Of a DNA stretch of 64,000 bases, positions 52,608 through 61,285 are shown piece by piece; the first letter of the stretch is position 1, and every line of letters begins with the position of its first letter. A program made the translations under genes and the position numbers. Below the pieces are notes generated by a model, which was not told the origin of the DNA, did not search any database, and saw nothing but the letters and a program-made list of their open reading frames with translations. Source of the stretch: SAR324 cluster bacterium (GTDB taxonomy: Bacteria; SAR324; NAC60-12); assembly GCA_015232315.1 (NCBI GenBank), contig JADFZZ010000004.1, positions 19,414 to 83,413 on the forward strand, in the 5' to 3' direction.

Positions 52608-53903
52608 ATGTTACTGCAAAAAGGCTTGATCGGGCATATTTTGCTTTTGTTGCTGACAGTTACATGTCCAGGCAATATATACGCTGAGTCAGATCCTTTT
52701 TACATTATTGCCGCTGGTGATTTAAGAGGTGAAATACAACCCTGCGGATGTAGCGAAGATGGCGATCTGGGTGGATTATTGAGAAGAGATTCTTATTTGG
52801 CTCAGTCCAGATCCCAAACACCTGGTCTCATCTACCTCGATCTTGGAAATAATTTTCCGCCCCCCTCTGAGCAAGGCTCTCTTAAAGTTGATCTGATTCA
52901 AAAATCCTTCAAATCGCTCAAACCACAAGTAATTCTGGTTGGTCCCAATGAATGGCTGTATGGACTAAAAACCATGGATACTTCCTTGCCATACCTTCTT
53001 AGCAACACATCAAAATCTGAATTTTTTCATGACGTTTTTATCTTGAATAAAGGAAAGGCCGGAGTTTGGGGGTTTGTTTCACCTTCTCAGCTTTATCAGA
53101 ATAAAAATGATGAAAATACGATATATCCAGCATCCAGGGATTTAGTTGAACAATGGAACAAAAATAAAGCTGAGGTAAAAAAGAAAATTCTATTATTCCG
53201 GGGTAACTCCGAAGAATTGGCAATCTTTGAAAAAACTGGATGGTTTGATCTGATCATTACAGGAAACAACTTTGATGATGAATTGAACCAGATTCTGGAA
53301 ATGAAAACGGCTTCAAATAGATACCCCTCGGTACCAACCAAGGGACAAGGTGTTGTTGTACTCTCACTCAAAGGCACTCATTGGAAAAACCAGGTAGAAT
53401 GGTTGAATAATAAAATTCCAGATTCGTCAAATCTGATCAAACACTTCGAAGAGTACAATGAACAAGTGAAAGAGTTATTTTTTAAAAACCTTGAAAATAT
53501 CGATACACACAAATTGGAAACCCCCTACACAGGCAACGAGGTCTGTAAAGCCTGCCATTTGGTCGAGTTTCAGATCTGGAGTCAATCCAGACACGCGCAT
53601 GCGTTTGATACCCTGAAAAAAGTAAACAAACATTATGACCCGGAATGCGTCCAGTGCCATGTGGTTGGTTTGAACAAAAAAGGATTTGCCAGCATTGAAC
53701 TAACCCCGGAATTAGCCAACGTCCAATGCGAAAATTGTCACGGTCCAGGAAAACTGCATACTCAAATGCCACAAAATAATCCTACGGCGCAACCTGCCGC
53801 CGCGGTTTGCACATCCTGCCACCATGGTGGTCATTCACCTCATTTTTCGTTTGAGATTTACTGGCCTAAAATTCAGCATCAAAAACAACCAGCCATAAAG
53901 TAG
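52608..53903 (+). CDS. Tetrahaem c-type cytochrome with calcineurin-like front half
   Basis: A 431-residue exported protein. The signal peptide is cut near YAES. The first 250 residues resemble a metallophosphatase/5'-nucleotidase fold beginning with AAGDLRGEIQPCGCSEDGDL, a known front half of multihaem proteins. The C-terminal 120 residues have four CxxCH sites at about 313, 347, 374 and 401, arranged as in cytochrome c554-type domains. It acts in the periplasm in electron transfer or hydroxylamine/nitrite-type chemistry; the donor is unknown. It is the last gene of the envelope group. Confidence 0.9.
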   Translation: MLLQKGLIGHILLLLLTVTCPGNIYAESDPFYIIAAGDLRGEIQPCGCSEDGDLGGLLRRDSYLAQSRSQTPGLIYLDLGNNFPPPSEQGSLKVDLIQKSFKSLKPQVILVGPNEWLYGLKTMDTSLPYLLSNTSKSEFFHDVFILNKGKAGVWGFVSPSQLYQNKNDENTIYPASRDLVEQWNKNKAEVKKKILLFRGNSEELAIFEKTGWFDLIITGNNFDDELNQILEMKTASNRYPSVPTKGQGVVVLSLKGTHWKNQVEWLNNKIPDSSNLIKHFEEYNEQVKELFFKNLENIDTHKLETPYTGNEVCKACHLVEFQIWSQSRHAHAFDTLKKVNKHYDPECVQCHVVGLNKKGFASIELTPELANVQCENCHGPGKLHTQMPQNNPTAQPAAAVCTSCHHGGHSPHFSFEIYWPKIQHQKQPAIK

Positions 53904-53963
53904 ATTTGTTAACCGATATTTCGGAAAAATCGGAAAAATTATTTTTTAATGAAAGGTATGATC

Positions 53964-55709
53964 ATGAAACAATTCCAGGTAACTCAACAACTATTTTCTA
54001 CCCGTCAAAACCAGCAAAAAGGCAGAAACCATATGAAAGAATGGCAGACTGCATTGAAGAAAAATATTTATTCCAGAAATACGGAATTTAAACATAGCAT
54101 TGAATTCTATTTTGGTGAAAATGCTAAAATCATACAGCAGAGAATGGAAGCGTTTGGAAAAATTGTGGTCGATGAACTGGAACCACTGGTCGATGAAAAT
54201 GACTTCAGATTAAATCTGCCCAGATTGGAAGCGTTCAATGGAATAGGTGAATATATCAATCAAGTTATACACCATCCAACCTATGTTGCTGCAGGAGATA
54301 TTATTTATGGAACAGAAATGATGCGTAAGGCCGCAGATCCTTCTACGTTTATGGAAAGTCTGTGTCTGTTTTTTTTAAGTTCCCATGCAGGCGAAGCCGG
54401 TCATAACTGCCCGGTTGCATGTACTGCAGGTATTATTCGGGTTTTAGGGAAATCAGAAAGAAATGCTGAGGCTGAATTTTACTTACAAAAATTGATGGAG
54501 CCTTCTTTTAAAAATAATTTTACGGGCGCCCAATTTGTGACTGAAGTACAGGGTGGCTCTGATGTCGCATTGAATGACTGCCGTGCTGTTCAAGACAGCG
54601 ATGGAACGTGGCGAATTTATGGTGAAAAATGGTTTTGCTCCAACGCAAACGCTGATTTGATATTAATCACCGCCCGTTATGATGAATCAAATGAAGGAAC
54701 AAAGGGGCTAGGCCTGTTCCTGATTCCAGCCTTGCTGAATGATGGTGAAAAAAATCAATATCGTATCCGTCGACTGAAGGAAAAACTGGGGACCAGAACC
54801 ATGGCGTCTGGAGAAATAGATTTTGATGGTGCAATTGCGCGCCCTGTTGGTGAGGTCACTCAGGGATTCAAGATGTTGATGCAAAATGTCCTTCATCTTT
54901 CAAGAATTTATAACAGTATGGCCGCATTGGGAGCTGCACGGCGAGCTATTCAGATTGCCTATGATTATGCTGAACATCGTCGTGCGTTTGGACATGCCAT
55001 TCTTAATTATCCTCTTGTACAAGAAAATCTGGTCAAATTACATGTAGAAAATATTGCGGCAATGTCATCAACTTTGGCAACAATTGATTTACAGGCAAAA
55101 TATGATGCCGGTCAGATTTGTGGGGACTCGGTCTCTTTACTGCTGAGATTGCTGGCAAATTTGAATAAATATATCACAGCATTGTGGGGTGTGGAACACA
55201 TCCATCATTCAATTGATGTCCTTGCGGGTAATGGTGCTATCGAAAGTTTTTCCAGTCTGCCCAGATTGCTGAGAGACAGTATTGTGATTGAAAATTGGGA
55301 AGGAACACACAATACACTGAAAATGCAGATTCTGAGAGATCTTCACAAATATCGGATTGATGAGATTTTTATGCGGCATGTAGAAAATGAATTATCAGAG
55401 ATTCATTCAGACCCACCTGCTAAAACAGAAATATTGAATCAGTTGAATAAAACGCGTGAAATGATACAGAATATGAAACAATCCACTGAGATTCTGCAAA
55501 CATTACAGATTCATCAGGTGACAGAACAGATGATTCTTATATTCTGTGCGTTGAGTTTGCTCAAAGAGGGAATGCACCAGCAACAACAGCAAATATCCAG
55601 CAAACTCAATGCGCTGGAATATCTGATACTTATTCATTTTGGAAACAGAAAGCCTGACTTGAATCAGGCCTATCTGGATTTGATTCAAAAAATTATCAGA
55701 AATTTCTGA
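53964..55709 (+). CDS. Acyl-CoA dehydrogenase family flavoprotein
   Basis: A 581-residue flavoenzyme, longer than the usual 380-400. The core shows QFVTEVQGGSDVALNDCRAV and EKWFCSNANADLILITARYD (FAD and substrate loop), KLGTRTMASGEIDFDGAIA, and AYDYAEHRRAFGHAILNYPL. EGTHNTLKMQILRDL near the C-terminal half holds the conserved FAD-contacting block. The extended N terminus and helical C-terminal tail are AidB-like. AAAGG precedes ATG 53964. Substrate specificity is not readable. A perfect terminator hairpin overlaps its stop. Confidence 0.9.
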   Translation: MKQFQVTQQLFSTRQNQQKGRNHMKEWQTALKKNIYSRNTEFKHSIEFYFGENAKIIQQRMEAFGKIVVDELEPLVDENDFRLNLPRLEAFNGIGEYINQVIHHPTYVAAGDIIYGTEMMRKAADPSTFMESLCLFFLSSHAGEAGHNCPVACTAGIIRVLGKSERNAEAEFYLQKLMEPSFKNNFTGAQFVTEVQGGSDVALNDCRAVQDSDGTWRIYGEKWFCSNANADLILITARYDESNEGTKGLGLFLIPALLNDGEKNQYRIRRLKEKLGTRTMASGEIDFDGAIARPVGEVTQGFKMLMQNVLHLSRIYNSMAALGAARRAIQIAYDYAEHRRAFGHAILNYPLVQENLVKLHVENIAAMSSTLATIDLQAKYDAGQICGDSVSLLLRLLANLNKYITALWGVEHIHHSIDVLAGNGAIESFSSLPRLLRDSIVIENWEGTHNTLKMQILRDLHKYRIDEIFMRHVENELSEIHSDPPAKTEILNQLNKTREMIQNMKQSTEILQTLQIHQVTEQMILIFCALSLLKEGMHQQQQQISSKLNALEYLILIHFGNRKPDLNQAYLDLIQKIIRNF

Positions 55710-55716
55710 TAATTTT
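55689..55716. terminator. Perfect AT-rich bidirectional terminator
   Basis: AAATTATCAGAA and TTCTGATAATTT form a perfect stem around AAT, with A-run before and T-run after. It overlaps the last codons of the acyl-CoA dehydrogenase and the end of the reverse-strand small gene. Confidence 0.85.
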
Positions 55717-55898
55717 TAGACATCATAATTATCAACATGATCGTTATAACTCAGTCGTCCCAAGACTAGTCCTGAAACAGCAATGAGTGTTGTGAACAGG
55801 CTTTTGTTAGAAAACACAAAGGCGATGAGTACAAATCCACAAAGAATCGTATATCGAACAATTCGATTGGATTTAAATTGATGTAAAAATTCATCCAT
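55716..55898 (-). CDS. Small membrane protein, 60 residues
   Basis: A polar N terminus (MDEFLHQFKSNR) is followed by two probable membrane helices (about 15-30 and 34-48) and a polar tail. A bidirectional terminator borders the 3' end. The ribosome site is weak (AAGG about 10 nt upstream). Length and hydrophobic pattern make it plausible, not certain. The function is unknown. Confidence 0.55.
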   Translation of the reverse strand: MDEFLHQFKSNRIVRYTILCGFVLIAFVFSNKSLFTTLIAVSGLVLGRLSYNDHVDNYDV

Positions 55899-56003
55899 AT
55901 CAGTGAACCTTGATAAAGGTTAATAAAACAGAATTCATATCAAACCTAGAAAAATTGGCAGAAATTAGCAATACTTTCTCAAGCAACTTTTGAATTCAGG
56001 AAT

Positions 56004-56918
56004 ATGTTTTCTTATTTGGTGTGCGTCAAGTTGGATAATAACCATGAAAATCTTGTTGATTTTCTTGAAAAACGCTGGAAAGTCAGAATCATAAGCCAAT
56101 TGGAGGACTGCCTCAATTTTGAGATGTACCAGAAAGTGATTTTGATTACCGATGCAATTAATCATACCCTGATATCAAAGGTACAGCAGTTTCATTCTTT
56201 CCTTGAGTTGATTTTACTGAGTGAGCAAACAATCGATGCGCTACTCCCATGGTTTGAATCAGGAATATGTAAACATTTGGTTGCGTTAAGAAATGATCAG
56301 CAAATCATGCGCTGGGAATTAAACACCGTGATTCATAATTTGTTGCATGATCCGCCATTAATCCATCATTTTGATTTGCCGGTTGAAAATCCTGTTAATG
56401 CGAATATTTGTTATTCAGATGATCGTTTTCAGATAATTGATGAAATTACAGATATTGTGCCTAAAGAACAAATTCGTTATCCCAAAATGATTCGTGGAAT
56501 TCGCAGCGCTTTGGAAGAACTGATTTCCAATGCGTTTTATGATGCTCCTGTTGATCAAGAAGGACAACATCTCTATTTTTTGCAGGATAGAGTTCATCCT
56601 GTCCGACTATCGTCTGAGAAGCCTGTCAGTATTCAATATGGTTTGAACGAAAATGTTCTATGGGTTAGTGTCAAGGATTGTTACGGCAGTCTTAATCCGG
56701 TAAAACTGTTCGAAATCTTGAATTGTTATTACACCAATCGGGGTGTTTCGTTGCGCCAGGGGGATGGCGGTGCTGGATTTGGTTTGTTGATCATTTACCA
56801 AAGTGTGTCAGGTCTTACCATTCGTGTGAATCCTGGTAAATATACAGAATTAACGACCTGTTTTATTTTGAATGAAACAACCAGGAACCGGAAATATAAA
56901 AGTCTTAGTATTTTTTGA
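56004..56918 (+). CDS. GHKL (HATPase-like) domain protein
   Basis: A 304-residue protein. The N-terminal 120 residues look receiver-like in pattern but lack the acidic pair and phospho-acceptor. The C-terminal half has the GHKL ATP-binding elements: SALEELISNAFYD (N box, N176), VSVKDCYGSL (Asp in G1) and GDGGAGFGLLII (G2 loop). There is no phospho-His box, so it resembles anti-sigma/SpoIIAB-type kinases or ATP-binding regulators. It is 49 bp upstream of the patatin gene. No anti-anti-sigma partner is seen. Confidence 0.82.
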   Translation: MFSYLVCVKLDNNHENLVDFLEKRWKVRIISQLEDCLNFEMYQKVILITDAINHTLISKVQQFHSFLELILLSEQTIDALLPWFESGICKHLVALRNDQQIMRWELNTVIHNLLHDPPLIHHFDLPVENPVNANICYSDDRFQIIDEITDIVPKEQIRYPKMIRGIRSALEELISNAFYDAPVDQEGQHLYFLQDRVHPVRLSSEKPVSIQYGLNENVLWVSVKDCYGSLNPVKLFEILNCYYTNRGVSLRQGDGGAGFGLLIIYQSVSGLTIRVNPGKYTELTTCFILNETTRNRKYKSLSIF

Positions 56919-56967
56919 GGTGCAGACGGTTTGACCTGAAATAAACCCTCTTTCTAAAAGGATAGAC

Positions 56968-57876
56968 ATGGCAAACACTGAGGAACAAAAAATAACATTA
57001 GGACTGGCTCTCAGCGGCGGAGTTGCCCGGGGGATCGCACACATTGGTGTGTTGAAAGCCTTGGAAGAACATGATCTTGTGCCCGATTTTATCAGTGCCA
57101 ACAGTAGTGGTGCGGTCATTGGCTCATTGTATGCGTTTGGAATGAAACCCGAACAGATCAGGGACCTCGCAACCACCATTCGCTGGTTTGATATCTCAGG
57201 TCTCGCCATTTCGAAAATGGGGTTGCTGTCCAATGATGATATTCGCAAATTCATGGAAAAACATATTGGAGATTCAAAAATTGAAGATTCACCCATTCCT
57301 TTGGCCATCATGACCACCGACATCAGTACCGGGGAAAAAGTGGTTTTGAGAGAAGGGCAGGTTTCTCAGGCCATTATGGCAACAACCTGCATTCCCGGGA
57401 TTTTCATTCCTAAACCTATCAATGGTCGATTGCTGGTAGATGGCGCTATTGTGGAAAATATTCCGGTCTCTCCTCTTCTGGAAATGGGTGCCGATGTGAT
57501 AGTCGGAGTGAACCTCAATTTTCCAAGGAAGTTTCAACAACCTGATGGTTTGGTCGATACGTTCCTGAACGCTATGAGCATCTCTGTGGATATGGTTTCT
57601 ACTTTTCAGACCAAGCATGTTGTGGATGTGATGATCGGACTCGATCTTGCGCACTATCCCAGAACTGGTGTAGGGAACGCCTGGGAACTATATGCTGAGG
57701 GATATCGAGGTGGAATGCTTGCCGTAAAAAAAATCAAAGCTGTTATCAAAAAAAAGCAACCCTCGTCACTTAAAAAATTAACCCAAAAACTAAAAGATCG
57801 CCGAACCAGAGAAACACCTGATCAAACGCAGGATGATTCTGATGAATCCTCCACCAAAATGCTGCCATCTCCATAA
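56968..57876 (+). CDS. Patatin-like phospholipase (RssA-type)
   Basis: A 302-residue hydrolase of usual size. LGLALSGGVARGIAHIGVLK supplies the oxyanion loop. The nucleophile elbow reads A-N-S46-S-G rather than G-x-S-x-G, so Ser46 is present but the first Gly is Ala. VDGAIVENIPV gives the Asp of the Ser-Asp dyad, and GVNLNFPR is typical of RssA. The C terminus is a basic, Lys-rich tail. AAGG precedes the ATG. It releases fatty acids from phospholipids in related proteins; cytoplasmic. Confidence 0.9.
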   Translation: MANTEEQKITLGLALSGGVARGIAHIGVLKALEEHDLVPDFISANSSGAVIGSLYAFGMKPEQIRDLATTIRWFDISGLAISKMGLLSNDDIRKFMEKHIGDSKIEDSPIPLAIMTTDISTGEKVVLREGQVSQAIMATTCIPGIFIPKPINGRLLVDGAIVENIPVSPLLEMGADVIVGVNLNFPRKFQQPDGLVDTFLNAMSISVDMVSTFQTKHVVDVMIGLDLAHYPRTGVGNAWELYAEGYRGGMLAVKKIKAVIKKKQPSSLKKLTQKLKDRRTRETPDQTQDDSDESSTKMLPSP

Positions 57877-57892
57877 TTTTTCAGGTTGAACC

Positions 57893-58816
57893 ATGAATCA
57901 AAAAATACTGGAAGGAATATTGGAGCAGTACCAAACATATCTACTGGTTGAAAAACGAAACGCTGAAAACACAATCGCCCACTATATGTCACGGGTTCAT
58001 TATTTCATAAATTTCTGTTTTCTAAATCAACACCAGTTATTTTTTACGGAGGAATGGGATCTGTCAGCCATTGATAAAAGAGTGGTGGAGATTTTCAACA
58101 GGGAACATGTCACCAAAAAATCATGGAAAGAATCCTCTGTGCAAGTATATGAGCGAAGTATAAAACTTTTTTTGCGGTTTCTGGTAAAAAAAGACTATAT
58201 TTCCTATAATCCCTTAAAAACTTATATCATCAAACCATCCATTGTTTCATCATCTGAAGAAATCGAATTTCCCTCCTCAAAAATTCATTCTTTTTTCAAT
58301 ATCCCGTTAAAAAGTTTTTATCAGATCAGAAATAGGCTATTGTTTGAGTTTGTTTATTCTATGGGGATGATGCCATCAAAAATGGCTAGAATGACGGAAT
58401 TAAAGATTATTGGAAACAATCGGATTCATGTCTGCTTCAAGGGGAAGAGAGATCTGGAAATGCCAGCAGGCGAGGATACAATCAAACTGATTGAAAGTTA
58501 TATGTCGCTAAAAAATGAGGAAATCCCGAAAAGTTCTGATGAGTGTTTTTGGGTGAAAAAAGATGGAAAAGGGCTCACCCCCGGAAATATTTCAAATATT
58601 TTAGGCAAGGAAATATCAAAATTGGATGAACATCTGAAACCCAAAGATCTTAGAAAGATGGGTGCGCTTCATTTCGCTGAAAACGGGGCGGATGTTCGTT
58701 CAATCCAGACTTTTCAAGGAAGTAAACGACTGAGTCCTGTCCAGGAAATGAACGTACCTGAATTCAATGACATACAAGAGATTTTCAAAAGAACTCATCT
58801 TCGAAATAAAGTATAG
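57893..58816 (+). CDS. Tyrosine-recombinase-like protein lacking catalytic residues
   Basis: A 307-residue protein with XerC/D layout: an N-terminal SAM-like core-binding domain (1-105, LLVEKRNAENTIAHYMSRV) and a C-terminal fold that aligns with the catalytic domain. The first Arg is M160 (GMMPSK), the HxxR His is K251 (PKDLRK, R254 kept), the second His is S277 and the nucleophile Tyr is M286 (PVQEMN). K185 is kept. The reading frame is intact, so it is likely a DNA-binding pseudoenzyme rather than a decayed gene. The start is 16 bp after the patatin stop. Confidence 0.8.
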   Translation: MNQKILEGILEQYQTYLLVEKRNAENTIAHYMSRVHYFINFCFLNQHQLFFTEEWDLSAIDKRVVEIFNREHVTKKSWKESSVQVYERSIKLFLRFLVKKDYISYNPLKTYIIKPSIVSSSEEIEFPSSKIHSFFNIPLKSFYQIRNRLLFEFVYSMGMMPSKMARMTELKIIGNNRIHVCFKGKRDLEMPAGEDTIKLIESYMSLKNEEIPKSSDECFWVKKDGKGLTPGNISNILGKEISKLDEHLKPKDLRKMGALHFAENGADVRSIQTFQGSKRLSPVQEMNVPEFNDIQEIFKRTHLRNKV

Positions 58817-58825
58817 TCTGAGTTT

Positions 58826-58857
58826 AACCTCTGCTTTATGCCAGCAAAGCAGAGGTT
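58826..58857. terminator. Hairpin terminator between convergent genes
   Basis: AACCTCTGCTTT and AAAGCAGAGGTT form a perfect 12-bp stem around an 8-nt loop. It lies 9 bp after the recombinase-like stop and before the end of the convergent transposase fragment. Confidence 0.8.
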
Positions 58858-58890
58858 ATTGATTCCATTAAATTTCTAGATCGGGAAAAC

Positions 58891-59364
58891 TCATTGAACC
58901 TGCTGACGTTTTTTAGAAGCCCTTACAGGTGGTTTGTTCTTTTTAATTTTGAATTTGAGCATATACCTTACAATTTTGTGGACAGTTTTATATTTGACAT
59001 CCAGTTGTTTTTCATCCTTAAGCCACAGCCAAATAGACTTATAACTTTCAAAACTTCCCGGTTTTTCAAGTTTTTGTTTTAATTCTTCCAGAACATCTGC
59101 CGGAATCGATAATTTCCGATTGGGTTTAGTTTTGATTTGCAGTAATTCAGGAACTCCTCCCTGCTCATAAGCGGCCAGCCAACGTCCAATCGTATTCCTG
59201 TCAACTGCCAGAATAGCTCCTGCTTCTTTCATCGTTTTGACCTGTCCCGATTTTAGCATATATAACATATTGATTCTTTGCTTTTTTCGGGAATTTTTTT
59301 CATTTTTGAGAATATTTTTAAGCTCTTCTGCTGATTCTTGTATACCTGGGATTTTTCGTTTCAT
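58891..59364 (-). CDS. Orphan transposase N-terminal helix-turn-helix region (IS630-like)
   Basis: A 157-residue protein matching the DNA-binding front half of IS630-type transposases. It has an HTH (TMKEAGAILAVDRNTIGRWL) and a second winged HTH (ESYKSIWLWLKDEKQLDVKY). A full transposase continues into a DDE catalytic domain, but no such frame exists in the 74 bp to the terminator. AAGGAATTACT precedes the ATG, so it may still be expressed. It is a remnant or a domesticated DNA-binding protein. I see no clear terminal inverted repeats. Confidence 0.8.
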   Translation of the reverse strand: MKRKIPGIQESAEELKNILKNEKNSRKKQRINMLYMLKSGQVKTMKEAGAILAVDRNTIGRWLAAYEQGGVPELLQIKTKPNRKLSIPADVLEELKQKLEKPGSFESYKSIWLWLKDEKQLDVKYKTVHKIVRYMLKFKIKKNKPPVRASKKRQQVQ

Positions 59365-59468
59365 AGTAATTCCTTTCTAATTAATTAAATTTTGGTAAAA
59401 GGAAAATAGTCCATTACCAACTTCCCCTTTTCTAATCCAACAAGTTTATTGAGAAAAAGCAAGTGTGA

Positions 59469-59500
59469 TTTCGGAAAATTCGGAAAATTCGGAAAAAAAA
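59469..59500. repeat. Short TTCGGAAAA tandem repeat
   Basis: TTCGGAAAAT is repeated three times, then a poly-A run. A related CGGAAAAAT doublet is found at 53925-53941. The 142-bp gap between the transposase fragment and the YggT gene otherwise holds nothing I can name. Confidence 0.6.
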
Positions 59501-59506
59501 GAAATT

Positions 59507-60130
59507 TCAAATGACACATAGTCGTATTGGAAACGATAGCATGAAGCCATAACGGAACAATGGCGTAATTACCAGCATGTCTACAAGCAGGAAAAAAGAT
59601 ATGCCAAGCCATGGCGATAAATCAATTTTTGTTCTGGGTAAGTATTGTTGTAACGGCGTAATGAGTGGATCTGCCAGAACAAAAATGACTCTGACGAGAG
59701 GATTATTCATGGAGGGCGAAATCATCGTCAAAAAAATCCATGCAGCCAGGATAAAGATTAAAAACATAATCAGGGATTGAACAGTAAGGGCAATTCCCTG
59801 AATCAAGTGCCCTCCAAATTGGAGTAACATCGTGTTGATCTCTTCATGGGTCGTGAACGCGGCAATCGAACGCAGAGAGGCCGGGATTAAGACCTGAAGA
59901 AAAATTAAAAACAATAGTGAGGCATACACATCAAAATGCGACATGCGATGTGGCATCCAGCGCCGGCACCAATTCCAGTATGGACGAGTGATTCGCTGGA
60001 TACGCAACACCAATGGATTGTATGGATCAGCGCCAACCCAGGTAATCATAATTGCGATAATTATGATCCATTTATAGATAAACAATCCCCAGCATGAAAT
60101 CTGGGCGATTGTATCAAGCAGGGATGCCAT
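59507..60130 (-). CDS. Double YggT-family membrane protein
   Basis: A 207-residue integral membrane protein with two YggT repeats. Each has two membrane helices and the characteristic segment between them (ADPYNPLVLRIQRITRPYW, then SPSMNNPLVRVIFVLADPLI with PLQQYLPRTKIDLSPW). YggT proteins are linked to osmotic-shock tolerance and membrane biogenesis. The start overlaps the IscA-like stop by 17 bp, so the genes are co-transcribed. Confidence 0.9.
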   Translation of the reverse strand: MASLLDTIAQISCWGLFIYKWIIIIAIMITWVGADPYNPLVLRIQRITRPYWNWCRRWMPHRMSHFDVYASLLFLIFLQVLIPASLRSIAAFTTHEEINTMLLQFGGHLIQGIALTVQSLIMFLIFILAAWIFLTMISPSMNNPLVRVIFVLADPLITPLQQYLPRTKIDLSPWLGISFFLLVDMLVITPLFRYGFMLSFPIRLCVI

Positions 60131-60500
60131 TCAAATCCTTAACAGCGACAAAAGATTCACCACAACCACACTGATGTCCATAATTCAACTGTTTGAAGAT
60201 AAAACCCTGCTCCATCAAATTTTTGTCCGCATAATCAATTTCGACAGAGCCCAGAATTTGTTCCAGATAATATCGATCCACGATGATACGGACGCCATTG
60301 GAAAAAAATTCCAGATCAGTTGCTGTTATTTCCGAAACAGGACTCCAGTCCAGTTCATATTTATATCCTGAGCATCCTCCGGGGCGTGCGCTAACACGCA
60401 GAAGGGATTGCTCCAGAGCATGATTTTCAGCAGCACAGGCATCTTTGAAAACTTGTGCGGCTTTTTCTGTGAGAATAATTTGTGGATTTTCCTGATCCAT
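60114..60500 (-). CDS. IscA/HesB-family iron-sulfur carrier
   Basis: A 128-residue A-type carrier. The three cluster cysteines are visible: one in the GGCSGYKY block, two in GHQCGCGESF near the C terminus. It receives and delivers Fe-S clusters in the cytoplasm. Start 60500 is chosen over an ATG at 60509 since neither has a clear ribosome site. The neighbours (monothiol glutaredoxin-rhodanese, ferredoxin) fit Fe-S maintenance. Confidence 0.93.
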   Translation of the reverse strand: MDQENPQIILTEKAAQVFKDACAAENHALEQSLLRVSARPGGCSGYKYELDWSPVSEITATDLEFFSNGVRIIVDRYYLEQILGSVEIDYADKNLMEQGFIFKQLNYGHQCGCGESFVAVKDLNGIPA

Positions 60501-60541
60501 AAGTCTCATTCCATATTATTGAATTAATATTCAGTTTATGT

Positions 60542-61261
60542 TTAATACCGTGGCAGGGTCGGATCTACTGAAACAGCCCAGGCATCAATGCCCCCAGTGA
60601 CATGATATACCTGCTGAAATCCTTCTGTAGTAAAAAAATGAGCGGCCTGTGCACTGCGTTGTGTTCCGATGTGACATAACACAATAAGGGGAGTGTTTCG
60701 ATCCCAGGATGAAAGAATTTCTCCAACCTTGGATTGATCGAGAAATATTGAATTATCCAGATGAACCATCTCCCATTCTTCATAAGTTCTGACATCAAGA
60801 ATTTGTGACTCCGGATAATCTTTAAGTATCTGAACCGCTTCTTCAGGTTGAACGTGTTTGACCTGTGCGGGTGGTGGTGGTGGTGTGATTTTCAGATCAG
60901 GATACGCCGCATTGAAGAGTTCAATCAATTCACCTGACTCTGACATTTCCTCAACAATATCACATCCCCCGACAAATTCCTGATTGATGTAGAGTTGTGG
61001 AATGGTGGGCCAATTGGCGTAATCCTTGATTCCCTGGCGAATATTTTCATCAGAAAATACATTGAAGGCTTTATAAGGTACATTCCAGGAATCCAGAACT
61101 TTACACACTCTTGCGGAAAAACCGCATTGGGGCATTTCCGGAGTGCCTTTCATGAACAAAAAAACAGGACTGCTACTAACAAGTTCCTTGATCTGCGCCA
61201 TGGTATCCCCGACGGGAGAAGGAGATACAGACTGATTTCCTGAGACAACATTAAATTTCAT
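60542..61261 (-). CDS. Monothiol glutaredoxin fused to rhodanese
   Basis: A 239-residue protein. Residues 20-125 are a Grx4-type glutaredoxin with CGFS (C46-S49), WPTIPQLYINQEFVGGCD and a basic/acidic helix set. A poly-Pro linker leads to a rhodanese domain (about 137-239) with the active-site loop LCHIGTQRS (C196). Monothiol glutaredoxins hold and transfer [2Fe-2S] clusters; rhodanese moves sulfane sulfur. The fusion suggests linked sulfur and cluster delivery to the neighbouring IscA-type carrier. AGGAG precedes the ATG. Confidence 0.94.
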   Translation of the reverse strand: MKFNVVSGNQSVSPSPVGDTMAQIKELVSSSPVFLFMKGTPEMPQCGFSARVCKVLDSWNVPYKAFNVFSDENIRQGIKDYANWPTIPQLYINQEFVGGCDIVEEMSESGELIELFNAAYPDLKITPPPPPAQVKHVQPEEAVQILKDYPESQILDVRTYEEWEMVHLDNSIFLDQSKVGEILSSWDRNTPLIVLCHIGTQRSAQAAHFFTTEGFQQVYHVTGGIDAWAVSVDPTLPRY

Positions 61262-61285
61262 AATACTCCTGCTTAAGGCTGATTT

